Source: Symploca sp. SIO1C2 (lineage in GTDB: Bacteria; Cyanobacteriota; Cyanobacteriia; Cyanobacteriales; Coleofasciculaceae). From it: a DNA stretch of 64,000 bases. Made by a program: the position numbers and the translations under genes. The stretch lies in NCBI GenBank assembly GCA_010672925.1, contig JAAHFP010000009.1, forward strand, positions 55,615-119,614, given 5' to 3'. Below are positions 16,369-26,474 of the stretch, piece by piece (position 1 is the stretch's first letter; every line of letters begins with the position of its first letter). The notes beneath the pieces were generated by a model. The model saw nothing but the letters and a program-made list of their open reading frames with translations. It ran no database searches and was not told the DNA's origin.

Positions 16369-16950
16369 CTAGGGTAAAATTTGCTTGACTCTAATCCCTG
16401 GTACAGTAAAATCCTGCTGTATTTTGTCTACCGGATAGGCTGGAGTAGTCTGCCACTCTGACTCGCTAGTGAGCAGAACTTGGATGACACTTAATGGTAC
16501 TTGTAAGAATAAATTGCTAGCGAGAAAGGCTAATGCAGCAATGAGCAATCCAACAGTATGCCCTCCAGGAATCCCAGAAGCGGCTGTTACTGCTAAAGGA
16601 GCTACTCGATTAATTTGCCACAGTATCAATAGCATCAAAACGATGCCTGCCACTGTCAGTATCTTACTGGGTTTCGTTTTAAACAAACTTAAGATTTTTT
16701 GCTGTTCTTGAGTTAGTTGCTCTGGTTTGATGGCCACTATCAAAAGGCTGAAAATGTCGAAAGGATAGGTTAATTGCATCCACAACACTGGCCCTATGCC
16801 AATAGTGACCACCAGTAGTAACTCCAGCCACACCGGTAGGATTGGGTCACCAGCGGCCAGTCCCAGCCAAACAAGTTCCAAGGTCAGAGGCAAGGCTGCC
16901 AAACCAGCAAGGTGAATCCACAAGAAAGGTTCAGTCCAGAAAGAGCGCAT
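16369..16950 (-). CDS. Low-complexity-tail type membrane protein
   Basis: A 193-residue protein starting MRSFWTEPFLWIHLAGLAALP, with about four membrane helices (residues ~10-33, 38-62, 95-112, 125-150). It matches a cyanobacterial membrane protein family named for a variable C-terminal tail and commonly encoded next to infB. Here it is the last gene of the rimP-nusA-ylxR-infB run, 164 bases after infB. This copy ends soon after the conserved part (IRVKQILP) without the low-complexity tail. The gap upstream is a heptamer repeat array. Function unknown. Confidence 0.75.
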   Translation of the reverse strand: MRSFWTEPFLWIHLAGLAALPLTLELVWLGLAAGDPILPVWLELLLVVTIGIGPVLWMQLTYPFDIFSLLIVAIKPEQLTQEQQKILSLFKTKPSKILTVAGIVLMLLILWQINRVAPLAVTAASGIPGGHTVGLLIAALAFLASNLFLQVPLSVIQVLLTSESEWQTTPAYPVDKIQQDFTVPGIRVKQILP

Positions 16951-16951
16951 A

Positions 16952-17040
16952 ACAGGTGTTAGGTAGTAGGTGTTAGGTAGTAGGTGGTAGGTGGTAGGTG
17001 GTAGGTGGTAGGTGGTAGGTGTTAGGTGTTAGGTGGTGGT
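16952..17040. repeat. Heptamer tandem repeat (TAGGTGT/TAGGTGG)
   Basis: About 12 units of a 7-base repeat fill most of the gap between infB and the downstream membrane-protein gene. This is the short tandemly repeated type typical of filamentous cyanobacteria. A short TAGGTGG piece also lies at 51486-51500. Confidence 0.9.
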
Positions 17041-17114
17041 AGTACTGTACAACCTTTCTTTCTTGTCTCCTGCTTCCTGCCTCCTGCCTCCTGCCTCCTC
17101 TTGCCTCTTCACTC

Positions 17115-20100
17115 CTAAACTAATGACAGAGTCCGTCGCTTGGTTACCATCTTGAAGGTTTCGATAATGTCACCTTCAACCCAGTCATTGAACTTATCAA
17201 CACCGATACCACATTCAAAGCCAGTGTTGACTTCTTTGACATCATCCTTAACCCGCTTGAGGGAATCAAGGAAACCTTCGTAGATAACTTTGCCTTTACG
17301 CAGCACTCGGATATTGCAATTGCGCATTGCTTTACCCGACTGTACATAGCAACCGGCGACTGCACCACGACCGACAGGGAAAACTGCTCGAACTTCTACT
17401 TGACCTAAGGTTTCCTCTACGAGTTCTGGCTCCAACAGACCTTCCATTGCGCCTTGAATATCGTCTAGGAGTTTGTAGATGATATTGTATTCCCGCACAT
17501 CCACACCTTCTTGGTCGGCAGCTTGTCGAGCAGAAGGAGTCAGATTAGTACTGAAACCAATAATGACAGCACCACTAGCAGCAGCTAAATCAATATCAGT
17601 TTCCGTAATTTCCCCAGCAGTTCCCAGCAGCACTTGGATTTGTACTTCATTCTGAGGCAACTTATCAAGGGAGCCAATAATCGCTTCTACTGAACCTTGA
17701 ACGTCTGCTTTTAAAATCAAGTTGAGCTTTTTGAGTTCACCTTTTTGAGCTTGTTCTGAGAGGCTGGTAAGGGTAACTCTGGTTCCTCCCGTCGCTTTCC
17801 AACGTTTTTCCTGCTCTTCCTTGAGCCTGTCGTTGGCAATGTCGCGAGCTTCTTTTTCACTCTCAAAGACTTCAAACTCATGACCAGCAGCGGGAACATC
17901 ACTTAAGCCTAGTAACTCTACAGCAAAAGAAGGTCCGGCAACTTCGACTCGCTCCCCTCGGTCATCGGTCATAGCTCGCACCTTACCGAAGACTGAACCA
18001 GCAACTAGGGTATCACCAACTCGCAGAGTACCATTTTGTACTAAAAGAGTGGCAACTGGGCCCCTAGCTTTATCCAGGTGAGCTTCAATAACTGTACCTT
18101 TGGCTTCTCTTTCTGGGTTAGCGGAGAGTTCTTCGATGTCTGATACCAACAGAATCATTTCTAGGAGGGTATCAAGATTTTCTCCTTGGATTGCACTCAC
18201 TGGAACCATGATCGTGTCACCGCCCCATTCTTCTGGGACTAAACCCCGTTCCGATAATTCCTGCTTAACCCGATCCGGCTGCGCTCCAGCTTTGTCAATT
18301 TTGTTGATAGCAATCACCATCGGCACTTCAGCTGCTTTAGCATGACTAATTGCTTCAATAGTTTGAGGTCGAACACCATCATCAGCAGCAACTACCAGTA
18401 CAGCAATATCCGTTACCCTGGTTCCTCTGGCTCGCATTGCAGTGAAAGCTTCGTGACCAGGAGTATCTAGGAAAACTACCTGTTGCATTTCCCCTTCATG
18501 CTCAACATCTACATGGTAAGCACCAATGTGTTGAGTAATACCACCAGCTTCTCCTTGAGCGACTTTGGTTTCGCGGATTGCATCCAATAGGGTAGTTTTG
18601 CCGTGATCGACGTGACCCATAATAGTCACTACTGGCGGACGCCGTTGTAGTTTTTCTAGGTCTGTCGCATCCAGCCACTCGGTTTCTTTAATCGCCCTAG
18701 AACTCTCTTCAAGAGTTTCTACTACCACACCCAAATCTTCTGCTACCATCCTAGCCGTCTCCGACTCTAGGGTTTGGGTGATATTAACAGCTATTCCTTT
18801 GAAGAATAGCTTCTTAATAATTTCGGTTTCGGCAATACCTAAAACTGCAGCCAGTTCTCTAATAGTCATAGAGCCAGACAAGGCAATTTTTTCTGGGAGT
18901 TCGGAACCAGCTTTTGATGCTCCTCGACGTCCTTCATACTTATCCCGTTTTAGAGTATGGCTGCTTAACTCCGGCTTTTTCTTCTCTTTAGTCTTGGGTG
19001 TTGAAGCAGAACCGGACTGTCCTGGACGGGATTTCGGCTTGGGAGGACGAGCGACAGAAAGGCTAACTGAAACTGCTGTATCTGTTGAAGTTTTTTCAGT
19101 ATCTAGCTCATCATCATCATCATCCAAGAACCTTTCCGGACGTCGTTTCGATTTAGTACCAGATTTTCCAGGCTTGGCAGCTTCTTCCTCTTCTACTACA
19201 TCTTTTTTCCAATCTTTCTTTTTCGGAGGTCGGGGAGCATTCGGTCGCCTAACTTTTAGCTCTAGAAGCTCTTGTGAATCTTCTATTAAGTTTTCTTCTG
19301 TTTCTTGTGGTTCATCATCCTGAAGGTTTTCCAGATCACTTGCACCTGCTTCAGAAACTTTTCCACTACCTGGTTTGAGTCGAACTGGAGGACCAGTGAG
19401 TTTGGGAACTGGTGGTGTTGCGGGACTACGCTTAGGTGATGGTGAAGATTGAGGTTGAGATTTCTTGGGTTTTTTATTAGTTGGAGTTGGTTTAGCTTTA
19501 CTTGGAGTTGGAGTTGAACTCTTGCTTGAAGTAGGGGCAGGGGCTTCCTGCTGGTCTTTTTTCAAAACTGGTCGCTCAACTTGAGATGGTTGAGGTTTCG
19601 CTGGCGCCGGTCTGACGGGGGGGCCAGTAAGTTTTGGTTTTTCCACCTCAGTCACCACAGCGGTCGGTTCTTTAACCTGAGCTTTAGGCTCTACCACAAC
19701 CTGAGTTTTAGGCTCTACCGCAACTTCAACTTTAGGTTCTACTGCAACCTCAACTTTAGGTTCTACCGCTGGTTGCTGCTCAATAGTCTTCACCTGCGGA
19801 CGTGCAGTTTTGGGTTGCTCGATGCTTGGTCGATTTGGTGGTTTAGGCTGAGGCTTGACGGGGGGTTTAGGCGGAGTTGCCACGGGAGTACCTCCTTGTC
19901 CTGAGCCAGGAGAACGAGGAGCCTTTGGCTTAACAATCCCTACAATTTCCTGCCGTTTTTTGACTCTAGGAGGTTCAATTAATTGGGTAGATACCCCTCC
20001 ACTGCCTTCTTGAGCCGAGGCAGCACTGCCACGACTTTTGGGGGAGCCAGAATATTTTTCTGCTGCTGTGCGAATGCGTTGAGCTTCCGATTCTGTAATT

Positions 20101-20216
20101 GTGCTACTGTGACTTTTAGCTGTAATATTGAGCCCTTCACAAATGCTCAAAATGTCCTTATTATCCAAGTTCAATTCCCGTGATAACTCGTAAATTCTAA
20201 CTTTGCCGTTGTTCAT
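17115..20216 (-). CDS. infB: Translation initiation factor IF-2
   Basis: A 1033-residue IF-2, the GTPase that brings initiator tRNA to the 30S subunit. The N-terminal IF2_N domain (residues 1-50, [18 protein letters not shown]) is followed by a long Pro/Lys/Glu-rich linker with repeated VEVAVEPK units, a second IF2_N (~450-500), the G domain ([17 protein letters not shown] and NKID) and the C1/C2 domains to the end. The length and the long disordered linker are typical for cyanobacteria. The ATG at 20216 is the only sensible start. It lies 185 bases after ylxR in the rimP-nusA-ylxR-infB operon, which couples transcription antitermination with translation factors. Confidence 0.98.
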   Translation of the reverse strand: MNNGKVRIYELSRELNLDNKDILSICEGLNITAKSHSSTITESEAQRIRTAAEKYSGSPKSRGSAASAQEGSGGVSTQLIEPPRVKKRQEIVGIVKPKAPRSPGSGQGGTPVATPPKPPVKPQPKPPNRPSIEQPKTARPQVKTIEQQPAVEPKVEVAVEPKVEVAVEPKTQVVVEPKAQVKEPTAVVTEVEKPKLTGPPVRPAPAKPQPSQVERPVLKKDQQEAPAPTSSKSSTPTPSKAKPTPTNKKPKKSQPQSSPSPKRSPATPPVPKLTGPPVRLKPGSGKVSEAGASDLENLQDDEPQETEENLIEDSQELLELKVRRPNAPRPPKKKDWKKDVVEEEEAAKPGKSGTKSKRRPERFLDDDDDELDTEKTSTDTAVSVSLSVARPPKPKSRPGQSGSASTPKTKEKKKPELSSHTLKRDKYEGRRGASKAGSELPEKIALSGSMTIRELAAVLGIAETEIIKKLFFKGIAVNITQTLESETARMVAEDLGVVVETLEESSRAIKETEWLDATDLEKLQRRPPVVTIMGHVDHGKTTLLDAIRETKVAQGEAGGITQHIGAYHVDVEHEGEMQQVVFLDTPGHEAFTAMRARGTRVTDIAVLVVAADDGVRPQTIEAISHAKAAEVPMVIAINKIDKAGAQPDRVKQELSERGLVPEEWGGDTIMVPVSAIQGENLDTLLEMILLVSDIEELSANPEREAKGTVIEAHLDKARGPVATLLVQNGTLRVGDTLVAGSVFGKVRAMTDDRGERVEVAGPSFAVELLGLSDVPAAGHEFEVFESEKEARDIANDRLKEEQEKRWKATGGTRVTLTSLSEQAQKGELKKLNLILKADVQGSVEAIIGSLDKLPQNEVQIQVLLGTAGEITETDIDLAAASGAVIIGFSTNLTPSARQAADQEGVDVREYNIIYKLLDDIQGAMEGLLEPELVEETLGQVEVRAVFPVGRGAVAGCYVQSGKAMRNCNIRVLRKGKVIYEGFLDSLKRVKDDVKEVNTGFECGIGVDKFNDWVEGDIIETFKMVTKRRTLSLV

Positions 20217-20401
20217 CCACTATTTCCCCGTCTTACATTTGTTGTTAAACCATAGTTGTTACACCTTAGCTAAATGACCGATTCAGAGTCGCTTGTTGAT
20301 TGTAATAGAAATTTACTCACCTCCTTGTTAAAAACCAACAAAACTAGTTACTCTTTCTTCTATCCTAACTATTAGCGCTCTTCACTGAAATTATTTGACC
20401 T

Positions 20402-20698
20402 TTATTTAGGGTGTTCTTTATTGGGACTTTCGGCTTTTGGGCTATCTGCTGTAGCCGCTAAACGCTGCCATAAGGTGTCGTACAGATGATCTGGTACTGA
20501 TGCCCGAAGCGATCGCCCCAGTCGGTTTTTCTTTTGAGCTATCGCGAGACAACTCTCATTAGGACATAGGTAAGCAGAACGCCCCATCCCTTGGTCTAAT
20601 TGTACCTTTCGTGATGGATAGACTCGGACAACTCGCCAGAACGCTTGTTTGGGTGCTACTTTGCGGCAGCTTAAACAACGTCGGTAGTTGGGTTTCAT
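20402..20698 (-). CDS. ylxR: YlxR (RnpM) family RNA-binding protein
   Basis: A 98-residue basic protein with the YlxR signature: RRCLSCRKV near the N-terminus, WRVVR, and a GRSAYLCPNESCLAIAQKKN segment ending LGRSLRA. YlxR proteins bind RNA; some modulate RNase P. Its place between nusA and infB is the standard one. The gene is 54 bases after nusA on the same strand. The tail beyond residue ~75 is variable. Confidence 0.92.
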   Translation of the reverse strand: MKPNYRRCLSCRKVAPKQAFWRVVRVYPSRKVQLDQGMGRSAYLCPNESCLAIAQKKNRLGRSLRASVPDHLYDTLWQRLAATADSPKAESPNKEHPK

Positions 20699-20752
20699 CG
20701 TTGATTAGGTGTTAGATGGTCGGGGAATTTTATTTTCTAGCGTGATGGTTAA

Positions 20753-22069
20753 TTATTCTTCGTCAGTCTCATCCTCCTCCTCTTCTGAAGTAGTTGCTTG
20801 GTCTAATGATGTAACATTATCCACCTTATTTAGCTCTAATGCTTCTTCTTGGGGTTCATCCTGATCCTCCTCCTCTACTTCTGCTAGATCCGGAGAAGCT
20901 ACTTGTAACTTCTCTATTTGGCGTTGTTCCTCTTCGTAGTTGTACTTGGCAACATCTTTAATATCAATCTTCCAACCAGTAAGGCGGGCAGCAAGGCGAA
21001 CATTCTGTCCTTCTTTGCCAATCGCTAAACTCAGCTGATCCTCAGCTACCAAAATGTGAGCTTGACGATCCTCTGGATTCATCAATATAACCTGATCAAC
21101 TCTTGCTGGACTGAGGGCATTGGCAATATAAGTAGAGGGGTCAGGAGACCAGCGAATAACATCAATTTTTTCCCCTCTCAATTCATTCACCACTACTTGA
21201 ATTCTGGAACCTCTAGCACCAATACAAGCCCCAACGGGGTCTACATCTCGATCTAGGGTATCAACAGCAATTTTAGTTCTCGGTCCCACATGACGAGAGG
21301 GAGGATTGGCTTCCCTGGCTACTGCGACAATTCTTACTACTCCATCTTCAATTTCTGGTACTTCGTTAGCAAATAGATAAACTACTAAACCAGCAGATGC
21401 TCTAGATACTATCAATTGAGGCCCCCGGTGTGGACCTTCCCGGACTTTTTTGAGAAAAACCTTAAAAGTGGCATTGATGCGATAGTTGTCGTTGGGTAGC
21501 TGCTCTCGTTTTGGTAACTCAGCTTCTACCTCTGGTTGACCAAAGCCACTGCTAAGAGCCATTATGACCGACTGTCGTTCAAACCTTAGGGCTCTCGCTT
21601 GTAAAACTGTTCCTTCTAATTCTTCAAACTCTTCTTGAATAAGCTTACGCTGTTGATCTCGCAGTTTCTGGGAGAGCACTTGCTTTGTTTGAATCGCCGC
21701 CATCCGACCAAAATCACCTTGATCTGGTGTTACATCTAAAACGACCGAGTCACCTAGCTGTGCCTCCGATGCTACTTCCTGGACTTCTTTGAGAGAAATG
21801 TGATGGTCAGTGTTGCCAACTTCTTCAACAATGGTTTTAGTAGATAGAACCCGGAAACCTTCTTCTTCAATATCGAGATCAACTTCAAAGTTATCGAAGT
21901 AGTCTTCATCAAAATGATGTTGATCTAGGCGTTGAGAACGACGATAACGCTCATATCCTTTTACAAGGGCTTCTCGTAGCGCTTGTTGTACGGCAGACCT
22001 AGGTAAGTTGTGACTTTGACTAATTTCTTCAATCATCTGCTTGAGCCCAGGCAAACTAACTATCGACAT
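20753..22069 (-). CDS. nusA: Transcription termination/antitermination protein NusA
   Basis: A 438-residue NusA with the N-terminal RNA polymerase-binding domain (residues 1-125, MSIVSLPGLKQMIEEIS), S1 domain (~130-200), and two KH domains (~205-350, including GACIGARGSRIQ and LAIGKEGQNVRLAARLTG). An acidic tail of Glu and Asp follows instead of the C-terminal repeats of E. coli NusA. I choose the ATG at 22069: an AAGGAG lies 9 bases upstream, whereas the longer reading to 22096 would place that site inside the gene. The product controls pausing, termination and antitermination. rimP lies 113 bases upstream. Confidence 0.97.
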   Translation of the reverse strand: MSIVSLPGLKQMIEEISQSHNLPRSAVQQALREALVKGYERYRRSQRLDQHHFDEDYFDNFEVDLDIEEEGFRVLSTKTIVEEVGNTDHHISLKEVQEVASEAQLGDSVVLDVTPDQGDFGRMAAIQTKQVLSQKLRDQQRKLIQEEFEELEGTVLQARALRFERQSVIMALSSGFGQPEVEAELPKREQLPNDNYRINATFKVFLKKVREGPHRGPQLIVSRASAGLVVYLFANEVPEIEDGVVRIVAVAREANPPSRHVGPRTKIAVDTLDRDVDPVGACIGARGSRIQVVVNELRGEKIDVIRWSPDPSTYIANALSPARVDQVILMNPEDRQAHILVAEDQLSLAIGKEGQNVRLAARLTGWKIDIKDVAKYNYEEEQRQIEKLQVASPDLAEVEEEDQDEPQEEALELNKVDNVTSLDQATTSEEEEDETDEE

Positions 22070-22182
22070 CAGCATCATCTCCTTAATAAAATGCAAGTGA
22101 GGTTGGTTGTTGGTGGTTAGTTATTGGTCAATTGATGATGGCTAATAACCAATTACCAACAGGGCAGGAACTTTCCCCGATT

Positions 22183-22644
22183 TCAGACTTTATCGTTGAG
22201 TTTTACCCTAGTTACTAGTTGGCGGGGAATGGCGATCGCGCGGCCTTTTTGGTTAAGATAAACCCTGGTCTCATCTCGTCTAATCAACTGCCCTTGCCAC
22301 TGTTTGTGACTTTCGTAGGGCTCAGATGTTTCAATAATGACGGCAAACCCTTTGAAGGCAATAAACTCTCTGTCTGTGGTTAGTTCTCGTGTAATCCCAG
22401 GACTGGAAATTTCCAAAACATAAGCATCTGGAATGATATTCACAGCATCTAACTCTGCTTCTAGGGCTCGACTCATCCGTTCACAGTCAGCCAAACCGGT
22501 GTCACTAGTGAGATTGCGGATATCCACACGCAGAACTGGTGGGCGTTTGTTAGTATAAAAAATCGCCCCGACAACCTCCAATCCCAATTTTTCAGCAACT
22601 GGGGTTGCCAAATCGAGCAGCTGTGGAATTAGAGGATGAGTCAT
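22183..22644 (-). CDS. rimP: Ribosome maturation factor RimP
   Basis: A 153-residue RimP, needed for 30S subunit maturation. The N-terminal alpha/beta domain (LGLEVVGAIFYTNKRPPVLRVDI) and the conserved YVLEISSPGITRELTTDREF segment are clear, followed by the small SH3-like C-terminal domain. It is the first gene of the nusA-infB operon. The promoter must lie in 22645-22840; I could not identify it with confidence. Confidence 0.95.
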   Translation of the reverse strand: MTHPLIPQLLDLATPVAEKLGLEVVGAIFYTNKRPPVLRVDIRNLTSDTGLADCERMSRALEAELDAVNIIPDAYVLEISSPGITRELTTDREFIAFKGFAVIIETSEPYESHKQWQGQLIRRDETRVYLNQKGRAIAIPRQLVTRVKLNDKV

Positions 22645-23057
22645 TGGATTAACTTCAATAAAAAAAGTGGGTTCAACCCACTACATAGGTAATGATTGCT
22701 TCAAAAAAGTGTGACGTACTTCTAGGAGCATCTCACCACCTCCCTCTACTGAGTCGGATACTCGGTGAGCTCTACTACTAGCGGGACGCCCCACCATCAA
22801 GTTTACTATAACGCAATTAGCTCTGTAGTGTGACTACCTTCTTATTGAAGAAGGAGGCTGGGGGAGCTGGGGGAGCTGGGGGAGCTGGGGGAGCTGGGGG
22901 AGCTGGGGGAGCTGGGGGAGCTGAGGGAGCTGGGGAGGCTGGGGAGGGAGGCTGGGGGAGCTGGAAAAGTTGAAGGAAAGAAGGAAGATATTGACCTATT
23001 CCCAAGCAACAAATGACAAACAACAAATGACAAACAACAAACAATAAACAACAATAA
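22645..23057. repeat. Intergenic region with nonamer array
   Basis: Positions 22855-22950 carry about ten units of GGGGGAGCT; positions 23013-23050 carry ACAAATGACAAACA repeats. No gene is supported. Pro- and Ser-rich open frames across the array are artefacts of the repeat. Confidence 0.85.
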
Positions 23058-24581
23058 TTATTGCTCGACTACTTGACGGATGGCTCTCTTTTGATCTAAC
23101 AGTTCCTCAAAGTCTTCATCGTTGTATCCTAATTCCAAACTCTCAACGTAATTGACCTTGACTTCCTCAAGCAAATCTACTAATAAGGATTCAATTTCTG
23201 TTACTGTTGGCTTGTCCTGCATTTCGTTGCCAAAAACTTCTTTAAGATTTTCTAGCAATTGTTGAAATAGTTTTTCCCCCACCGGGTCTTCTTCAATTGC
23301 TAAATTAAGACCATCATAGAGGGACTGGAGAACTTCTTGAGAAATTCTTTTAGTTAGTTGATTCTGTAATTCTTCTAAACCTGGTAGTCGGCTTAGTTGT
23401 TGATAAGCTGGAGATTGGTTAATTGCCCTGTCTAAGTTGTGTTGTAGCAAAGCTTCCAGATCTGGTTTTATTTTGGGAAGAATTTGATAAACTGTGGTTT
23501 TTACGGCTATGTTGGTCAGAGCCGCTATCTCATCAGTGTCATTGAGGTCAATATAAGGTCGTACTTCCTTTTGCATTAGCCACTTGGTCAGTTCCCCTTG
23601 GCGAATAGCTCCTTGCACTTGGTTAATCAATAAAATAGCCACCACTTCTGTCATATCTCCAGCAATTTTGACCACAAATCCCTGACGTGCTAGCTTTTGG
23701 ATGCGGCTGGAGTTCAATAATTTGGCTTGGTCTAAGCGAATCGTGACAGGAATAATCCGCAGCCAGCGCCAAAATGGTAGAAGTAGCAAGATATCATACC
23801 AGCGCCATATCATAGCATCTAGCCAACTAACACCAACACGACGATGGCTGATAAACCAGGTACGAGCCAGAAACTCCACACCAAAAATTACAAAAAAGGG
23901 GAAATCAATGATCCCAAATAAGTCTAAAAAATCGCCATTTTCGCCAATCGGACGGAAATAGTTAGTTTCGATTAAAGGTCTAATTTCATCGTTGAAAAAA
24001 TTAAGTTCTTCTAACGGATCTGTAGCTAATTTTTCTTTACTCCAGAATTGTCTAAATGCATCTTTAGATGAGTCTTGTGGGTTGGGAACGTGCTCGATCA
24101 TCTTATTTTTGATTTTTTCCAAGGTTCCCGTCTTGTTAGCTATCTGAAACGGATTGGTATCAATCATATCTACGCTACGAATGCGTAAACTTTTCAGGAT
24201 GGCTGCTGCTTCTGGAGATTCTAGATCTGTCAAATTATCTTGCAGTTCATCAACCTTGAGTAAATACTGCTCTGTATCTCGGTAGGGTACAATACCTTTA
24301 ACCGGGTCATAAAACTTTGTGATATCAGGAATAGGGATTGGGACTGGAAAGCCTTGAGACTCTACGGGACCTATATTGAAATTAAACACCTGTATTTTGC
24401 GTTGCAGCCAGAAATCTCGCAAGGGAATGTAGGTCAAATCAAACATTACTAGAAGCAGATTCAGCAATGCTAACATCGCCATAGCTCTTTCAAACCAAAG
24501 ATTATGGCGGGTTTTGCCTTTACTCTTAGGCTTGATTGTTTTTGGGATATTTAATTGGTTGAATTTTTGCAAAGATGACAT
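23058..24581 (-). CDS. Membrane protein with voltage-sensor-like segment
   Basis: A 507-residue protein. Membrane segments lie at residues ~32-52 and in ~215-285. The second block (FFVIFGVEFLARTWFISHRR, then WLDAMIWRWYDILLLLPFWRWLRIIPV) has the Glu/Arg pattern of S3-S4 helices in ion-channel-like proteins, but there is no pore loop. The ~70-210 region and the helical C-terminal half are soluble. I do not know a characterised homologue. It is transcribed away from the operon that starts at 22644 and is probably monocistronic. Likely an integral inner-membrane protein; a channel function is not supported without a pore. Confidence 0.6.
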   Translation of the reverse strand: MSSLQKFNQLNIPKTIKPKSKGKTRHNLWFERAMAMLALLNLLLVMFDLTYIPLRDFWLQRKIQVFNFNIGPVESQGFPVPIPIPDITKFYDPVKGIVPYRDTEQYLLKVDELQDNLTDLESPEAAAILKSLRIRSVDMIDTNPFQIANKTGTLEKIKNKMIEHVPNPQDSSKDAFRQFWSKEKLATDPLEELNFFNDEIRPLIETNYFRPIGENGDFLDLFGIIDFPFFVIFGVEFLARTWFISHRRVGVSWLDAMIWRWYDILLLLPFWRWLRIIPVTIRLDQAKLLNSSRIQKLARQGFVVKIAGDMTEVVAILLINQVQGAIRQGELTKWLMQKEVRPYIDLNDTDEIAALTNIAVKTTVYQILPKIKPDLEALLQHNLDRAINQSPAYQQLSRLPGLEELQNQLTKRISQEVLQSLYDGLNLAIEEDPVGEKLFQQLLENLKEVFGNEMQDKPTVTEIESLLVDLLEEVKVNYVESLELGYNDEDFEELLDQKRAIRQVVEQ

Positions 24582-24784
24582 GATTTAGTTAATATTACTT
24601 AATATCAGCTTTATTTCAGACTTAGCTTCAATTAGAGCATCATTCCAAACTACCCGTACATAACCAAACAACTGAGCTAAGTTCTGTCGCTGTTGGTCTG
24701 CTGGATAGAACCTATACTGATATCTAGCTTTTATGGTTTACGCTAGAGTTGGTCAACGAACTCATTATACTGGGTCTACACTGA

Positions 24785-25186
24785 ATGACAACAGAATTAC
24801 GAAAGGAGAGGCATAGCATTTCAGATCTAAAGATACACTTGGTCTGCGTAACCAAGGACCGTAGACCTATTTTCACGTCTGAAAGCTTAGCATTGATTGA
24901 AAAATCATTTACAGAAGTAGCTAGGAAAATGAATTTTAAGATTATTGAATTTAATGGAGAGGTTGACCATGTTCATGCCTTAATTGAATTCCCCCCAAAA
25001 CTCTCCGTTTCACAAATGGTTAATGCATTAAAGGGAGTATCCAGTCGTCGCTATGGTAAAGCAGGATACCCAAAACCTTATGGAAAAGATGCTTTATGGA
25101 GTCCTAGCTACTTCACTTCCAGTGTAGGTGGCGCACCACTTGAAGTATTGAAGCGTTATCTTCAGGAACAAGAAAAGCCGTCCTAG
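24785..25186 (+). mobile_element. tnpA: IS200/IS605 family transposase TnpA
   Basis: A 133-residue Y1 transposase of the HUH class. The HUH motif is in VDHVHALIEFPP (residues ~59-70), and the nucleophile is probably the Tyr of LKRYLQEQ near the C-terminus. These enzymes move single-stranded DNA using subterminal hairpins. The frame is intact and full length for the family. There is no adjacent tnpB. I could not define element ends with confidence. It lies 320 bases from the 3' end of the biosynthetic operon and may have been involved in local rearrangement. Confidence 0.88.
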
Positions 25187-25509
25187 TTCACGTAACGTTG
25201 CCGCAGTGTTGGACGACTTTTGACTCAACAAACTTCCCTTCTACTTTCAACCGGGAATTCCTAATAGACTATTGACCATTTTTTGAATTCAAAATTCAAA
25301 ATGCAAAATTCAAAATGTAGGAAAAGATAATTTTGAATTGATTAATTCTGGGTACAAGCCCCACCAAAATCTTTGATTTGGTGGTCTTCAATTATGAATT
25401 GATAATTTTGTTTGCGTAGCATGGTGAGCAAGGCGTTAGCGTAGCGGGACGGAGTCCGGCAAATTTTGAATTGTTTTGACTTATTACTTATTAATTAAGC
25501 AAGCCCTAG
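25187..25509. other. Intergenic region with dispersed repeats
   Basis: Positions 25285-25320 hold ATTCAAAATTCAAAAT repeats. A hairpin CCACCAAA...GATTTGGTGG lies near 25370-25395, and a GCGTTAGCGTAGCGGGAC-type repeat near 25430-25455. The hairpin is 3' of the methyltransferase gene and could end the biosynthetic transcript, but no run of T follows it. Confidence 0.45.
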
Positions 25510-26313
25510 CTATAGCCTAGCATCCACAATCAGATAAGCATTACGAAAATAGGGAAATTGGGTAAGGAATTGCCACAGTAATCGCAAGTGGAAAGTCCAA
25601 CGTTCAGGATATAACTGATACAGAGAATCAACATTGACTATTTGCAATCCCATAGCTGCTAAGTCTTTTTCATTTTTGACAAACCATTTATGGGGTGATC
25701 CTATTTTAATCGTCACCTTGCGAAATAATTTACCAAAATTGCCCATAAGATCTACCACAAAGCTTGCACCTAGAAATCGAGATTGCATTTGAGTTACTAA
25801 TTGCTGTACTTGATTTTCTTCAAGGTACATTAGTAAGCCTTCTGCTATGAATAGGATATTTTCTGGTGCAACATAAGGGACAGCATTCATCCAGTCAAAA
25901 TCCATCACTGAAGCACTAATAAATTGGTGCTGCTCTGTTTCTGTGTCCAGCTGACGGCGTAAGTCAGTGACCTCAGGTAAATCCAGATCTAGCCAATATT
26001 TAACATCTTGTCCAATGCGGTGAAAGCGAGTAGACAATCCTGAGCCCAATTCCACTACGACAGGATCAGGATGATTAGCAATATGATGGGATGTAATTCG
26101 GTCATAATGATAAGCCCGGGTAGACCAACTAATTTGAGCTAAGTCATTATAAACTGCCTCCATATCTTCATCCATAGGCAAAAGTTTTTGCCATTCCGCA
26201 GCCAAGGGATCTTGGAAAAGAGGATGAGGACGAGCTTGCTCATCTGCTCTGGTTTTCATGGTATAGAGCATAGTGCGAGGTACACCGGTGAGTTTTGTTG
26301 TGATTTGAGACAT
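25510..26313 (-). CDS. LCM/TcmP-type SAM-dependent O-methyltransferase
   Basis: A 267-residue methyltransferase of the leucine carboxyl methyltransferase family. The SAM motif is VVELGSGLSTRFHRIG (residues ~75-90), followed by WLDLDLPEV, FISASVMDFDW and a FIAEGLLMYL post-motif. Family members include the polyketide tailoring enzyme TcmP and protein phosphatase carboxyl methyltransferases; they methylate carboxylates or hydroxyls. It is the last gene of the biosynthetic operon, 161 bases after the C-PCP gene, across a heptamer array. A role in capping the released acid as a methyl ester is attractive, but this is inference; other O-methylations are possible. Confidence 0.8.
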   Translation of the reverse strand: MSQITTKLTGVPRTMLYTMKTRADEQARPHPLFQDPLAAEWQKLLPMDEDMEAVYNDLAQISWSTRAYHYDRITSHHIANHPDPVVVELGSGLSTRFHRIGQDVKYWLDLDLPEVTDLRRQLDTETEQHQFISASVMDFDWMNAVPYVAPENILFIAEGLLMYLEENQVQQLVTQMQSRFLGASFVVDLMGNFGKLFRKVTIKIGSPHKWFVKNEKDLAAMGLQIVNVDSLYQLYPERWTFHLRLLWQFLTQFPYFRNAYLIVDARL

Positions 26314-26337
26314 GGAGTTTAAGAGATTGAGTGATCA

Positions 26338-26462
26338 GTATATAATTGGGAATTGGGAATTGGGAATTGGGAATTGGGAATGAAGAATGGAGAATGAAGA
26401 ATGGAGAATGAAGAATGGAGAATTGGGAATTGGGAATTGGGAATTGGGAATTGGGAATTGAT
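26338..26462. repeat. Heptamer tandem repeat (GGGAATT / GAATGGA)
   Basis: A compound array: about five GGGAATT units, then alternating GAATGAA/GAATGGA, then about six GGGAATT units. It lies between the stand-alone C-PCP gene and the methyltransferase gene of the biosynthetic operon. Confidence 0.92.
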
Positions 26463-26474
26463 TCAATCTAAAAT

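Noticed and set aside
22817-23054. Pro/Ala- and Ser/Pro-rich minus-strand frames
   Set aside because: They are products of the GGGGGAGCT array.
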